A DNA stretch of 64,000 nucleotides. Origin: Erigeron canadensis. Its lineage: Eukaryota > Streptophyta > Magnoliopsida > Asterales > Asteraceae. This document shows, one piece after another, positions 62,701 through 64,000 of the stretch. The stretch is from positions 6,200,649-6,264,648 of the forward strand of contig NC_057763.1 in the NCBI RefSeq assembly GCF_010389155.1. Reading direction: 5' to 3'. Under the pieces are notes generated by a model, which worked only from the letters and a program-made list of their open reading frames with translations, was not told where the DNA came from and did no database searches. The position numbers and the translations under genes were made by a program. The stretch's first letter is position 1, and each line of letters starts with the position of its first letter.

Positions 62701-63243
62701 GAAGAAATATCTCCATGAGTCAATCAACTTACTCATGTAGAGTGTGCCTTTTCTTGTTAACTGGCCATGCTCATCCAAAAATTCCGAATGGCCCATCTGT
62801 CTGCATACATCCCTCATATTGATGCCGGAGGGAAGTGTAATGGCCATTTCATTTTCAGCCAGATAATTCAATCTGAGAGCATCTCGGAGAGAATCCACCG
62901 TAATAGTGAAGGCCCTGGTGCCTTGTTTCAGAGTGTACTGGATGGAGTCTTCACCTTCTTCATACCTAGCAGTATACCAGAATTCACATAGATATTCATG
63001 ATACATTTTCCCTAGGTTTAGGGTTAATGCACCATACAATGGACAACTGAGAAAAAATGTGTCAATTCACCCAATAATGGATTGAGCATCATGATTGCTG
63101 GATAGTTTTGTCATCCAATTATTCATGTTAATACGAATGGCCCCAGCCTCTAGAGTAATATAAGAAGCCTTTTCAACGGCTGTAGGTGGAGCATAAGTAG
63201 CAGAAAGAAGATTTTTGTTAGAGTTTGATTGTCTTGGTGCCAT
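59766..63243 (-). pseudogene. Extra 3' ORF of copia element D, about 1,150 codons, decayed
   Basis: From the ATG at 63243 (MAPRQSNSNKNLLSA) one frame runs to 61009, broken only by four stops: TGA at 63069, TGA at 62154, TAG at 62100 and TAG at 61353. Each is one C-to-T step from CGA or CAG. A shift near 61075, others near 60850 and 60540, and a TAA at 60143 follow. The N-terminal third holds the conserved block YLCEFWYTARY ... ITVDSLRDALRL and FFTHLVECIGGSSGGLNQIN. The middle is Pro/Ser/Thr-rich (PPPPPPKSTPQ), then coiled-coil-like (61350-60700, LEERLVTSVQTAVKSEMAQP), and the C-terminus is basic (KSKGLPKRPAKKTKAARDAD). No catalytic, zinc-finger or membrane motif is seen. Function unknown; its position after pol and before the LTR marks it as a retroelement gene. 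Confidence 0.75.
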
Positions 63244-64000
63244 TGTATTTGATATAAGAAGATGAAAATGAAACTGAAAATTTAGGGTTTGGATAATGAT
63301 TTATGATGAAAGAGAGTGATGATTGGAATTGAATGAAGAAGAAAGTAAATGAAGGAATTTTGGGAGTAAATGCTTTTCGAGATGAAAAAGGAAGTGGAAA
63401 TAAATTTTGGTATATATAGGAGAGAGAAAATGGGAAATCAAACGGTTTATTTTAAAAAAGTATTCAATGTAATTTTGAAATGTATAACAGTTGAGAGCCC
63501 ACAAAACTACCCACTTGCACTTTTTGTCTTCCCAAGGTAAAATAACCATCATTTAGTTTGAAAAATTACATGCCACGTAGGATAAACAGTCGTTGTCCAT
63601 TAAAAGGTTTGCTTACGTGGCACGCACTAATATCAAGTTCACACGTGTTATGACTGACACACCATGACTCAATTCAATGTATCTGGAGGATGACTAGTCA
63701 CTCCAGTATCACTGGTGGATTAGTCCAGTGAGACATGCACTGATGGTACACTGGAGGGACACTCCAGTAAAGTACCAATTTCAAAACCATACTGGTGACC
63801 TCAAACATGCACATCAACTAATACAGACAAATGAGAGGGACATATTTACAAGGCGACTGGAGTAACCTCAAACACGTACTTCAACCTATCCAATTACCAG
63901 TGAAAGGGACATATTTACAAGATACCAGAAACATTTTTCAGAAAATTTGTCCAGTGAGAAAATAAATTAATAAATTCCCCATGAAATTAAAAACATTTTA
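63244..64000 (-). promoter_or_regulatory. Leader and putative internal promoter of element D 3' ORF
   Basis: TATATATA at 63418-63411 lies 175 bp before the ATG and is followed by a C/T-rich leader. Upstream, TTACGTGGCAC (about 63614) and CACACGTG (about 63643) are G-box/ABRE-type cores. From 63660 to 63960 the sequence is crowded with CCAGT/ACTGG words. The pol gene would lie beyond the window edge. Confidence 0.45.

Overview
This is plant nuclear DNA, most likely from a member of the daisy family (Asteraceae). It is AT-rich and has long intergenic spaces, spliced genes with short GT..AG introns, and many nested transposable elements. The Asteraceae call rests on the Ty1/copia polyproteins, whose 3' extra reading frame carries a 'REFW/CEFW ... 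SLRDALRL' domain that I recall as abundant in that family. Species cannot be told.

Layout. Positions 1-25.7 kb are dominated by one SIRE-like Ty1/copia family. Copy A (1-3716, minus) is a noisy near-duplicate of part of copy B and ends at a 100-N scaffold gap. Copy B (3817-12755, minus) has a 5' LTR, primer-binding site, gag, pol and the start of an extra 3' ORF, but its 3' end is lost at the gap. Copy C (17070-25708, plus) is flanked by the 5-bp duplication GTACC but lacks most of its protease, its 3' ORF and the front of its 3' LTR. Between B and C lie a 2.6-kb LTR-like repeat and a MITE. At 25.7-38 kb there is a GC-rich hAT MITE, an HD-Zip II transcription factor gene (26890-28813), an RPA1-like gene remnant, a four-level nest of DNA transposons and a LINE, a further hAT MITE, and a receptor-like kinase gene (to 37868). 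At 39-54 kb there is a CACTA-like element with internal 320-bp repeats, a Mutator-like element holding a hAT element that itself holds a SINE, and a larger hAT element holding a 2.7-kb LTR-like repeat. At 55-56.4 kb lies an intact RING-H2 E3 ligase gene (ATL42-like, minus). At 58-64 kb are a LINE fragment, a MITE, and the 3' LTR and long decayed 3' ORF of a second copia lineage (D).

Three genes look functional: HD-Zip II, RLK and ATL. They show no sign of acting together. The rest is retroelement and transposon sequence in different stages of decay. Nonsense changes are mostly of the C-to-T (or G-to-A) type expected from methylated-cytosine deamination. The most interesting signal is the extra 3' ORF of the copia elements. 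In three separate copies it has its own TATA box 155-175 bp before the ATG and a pyrimidine-rich leader, and in B and C it is preceded by a tandem hairpin array, which suggests independent transcription of a third retroelement gene.
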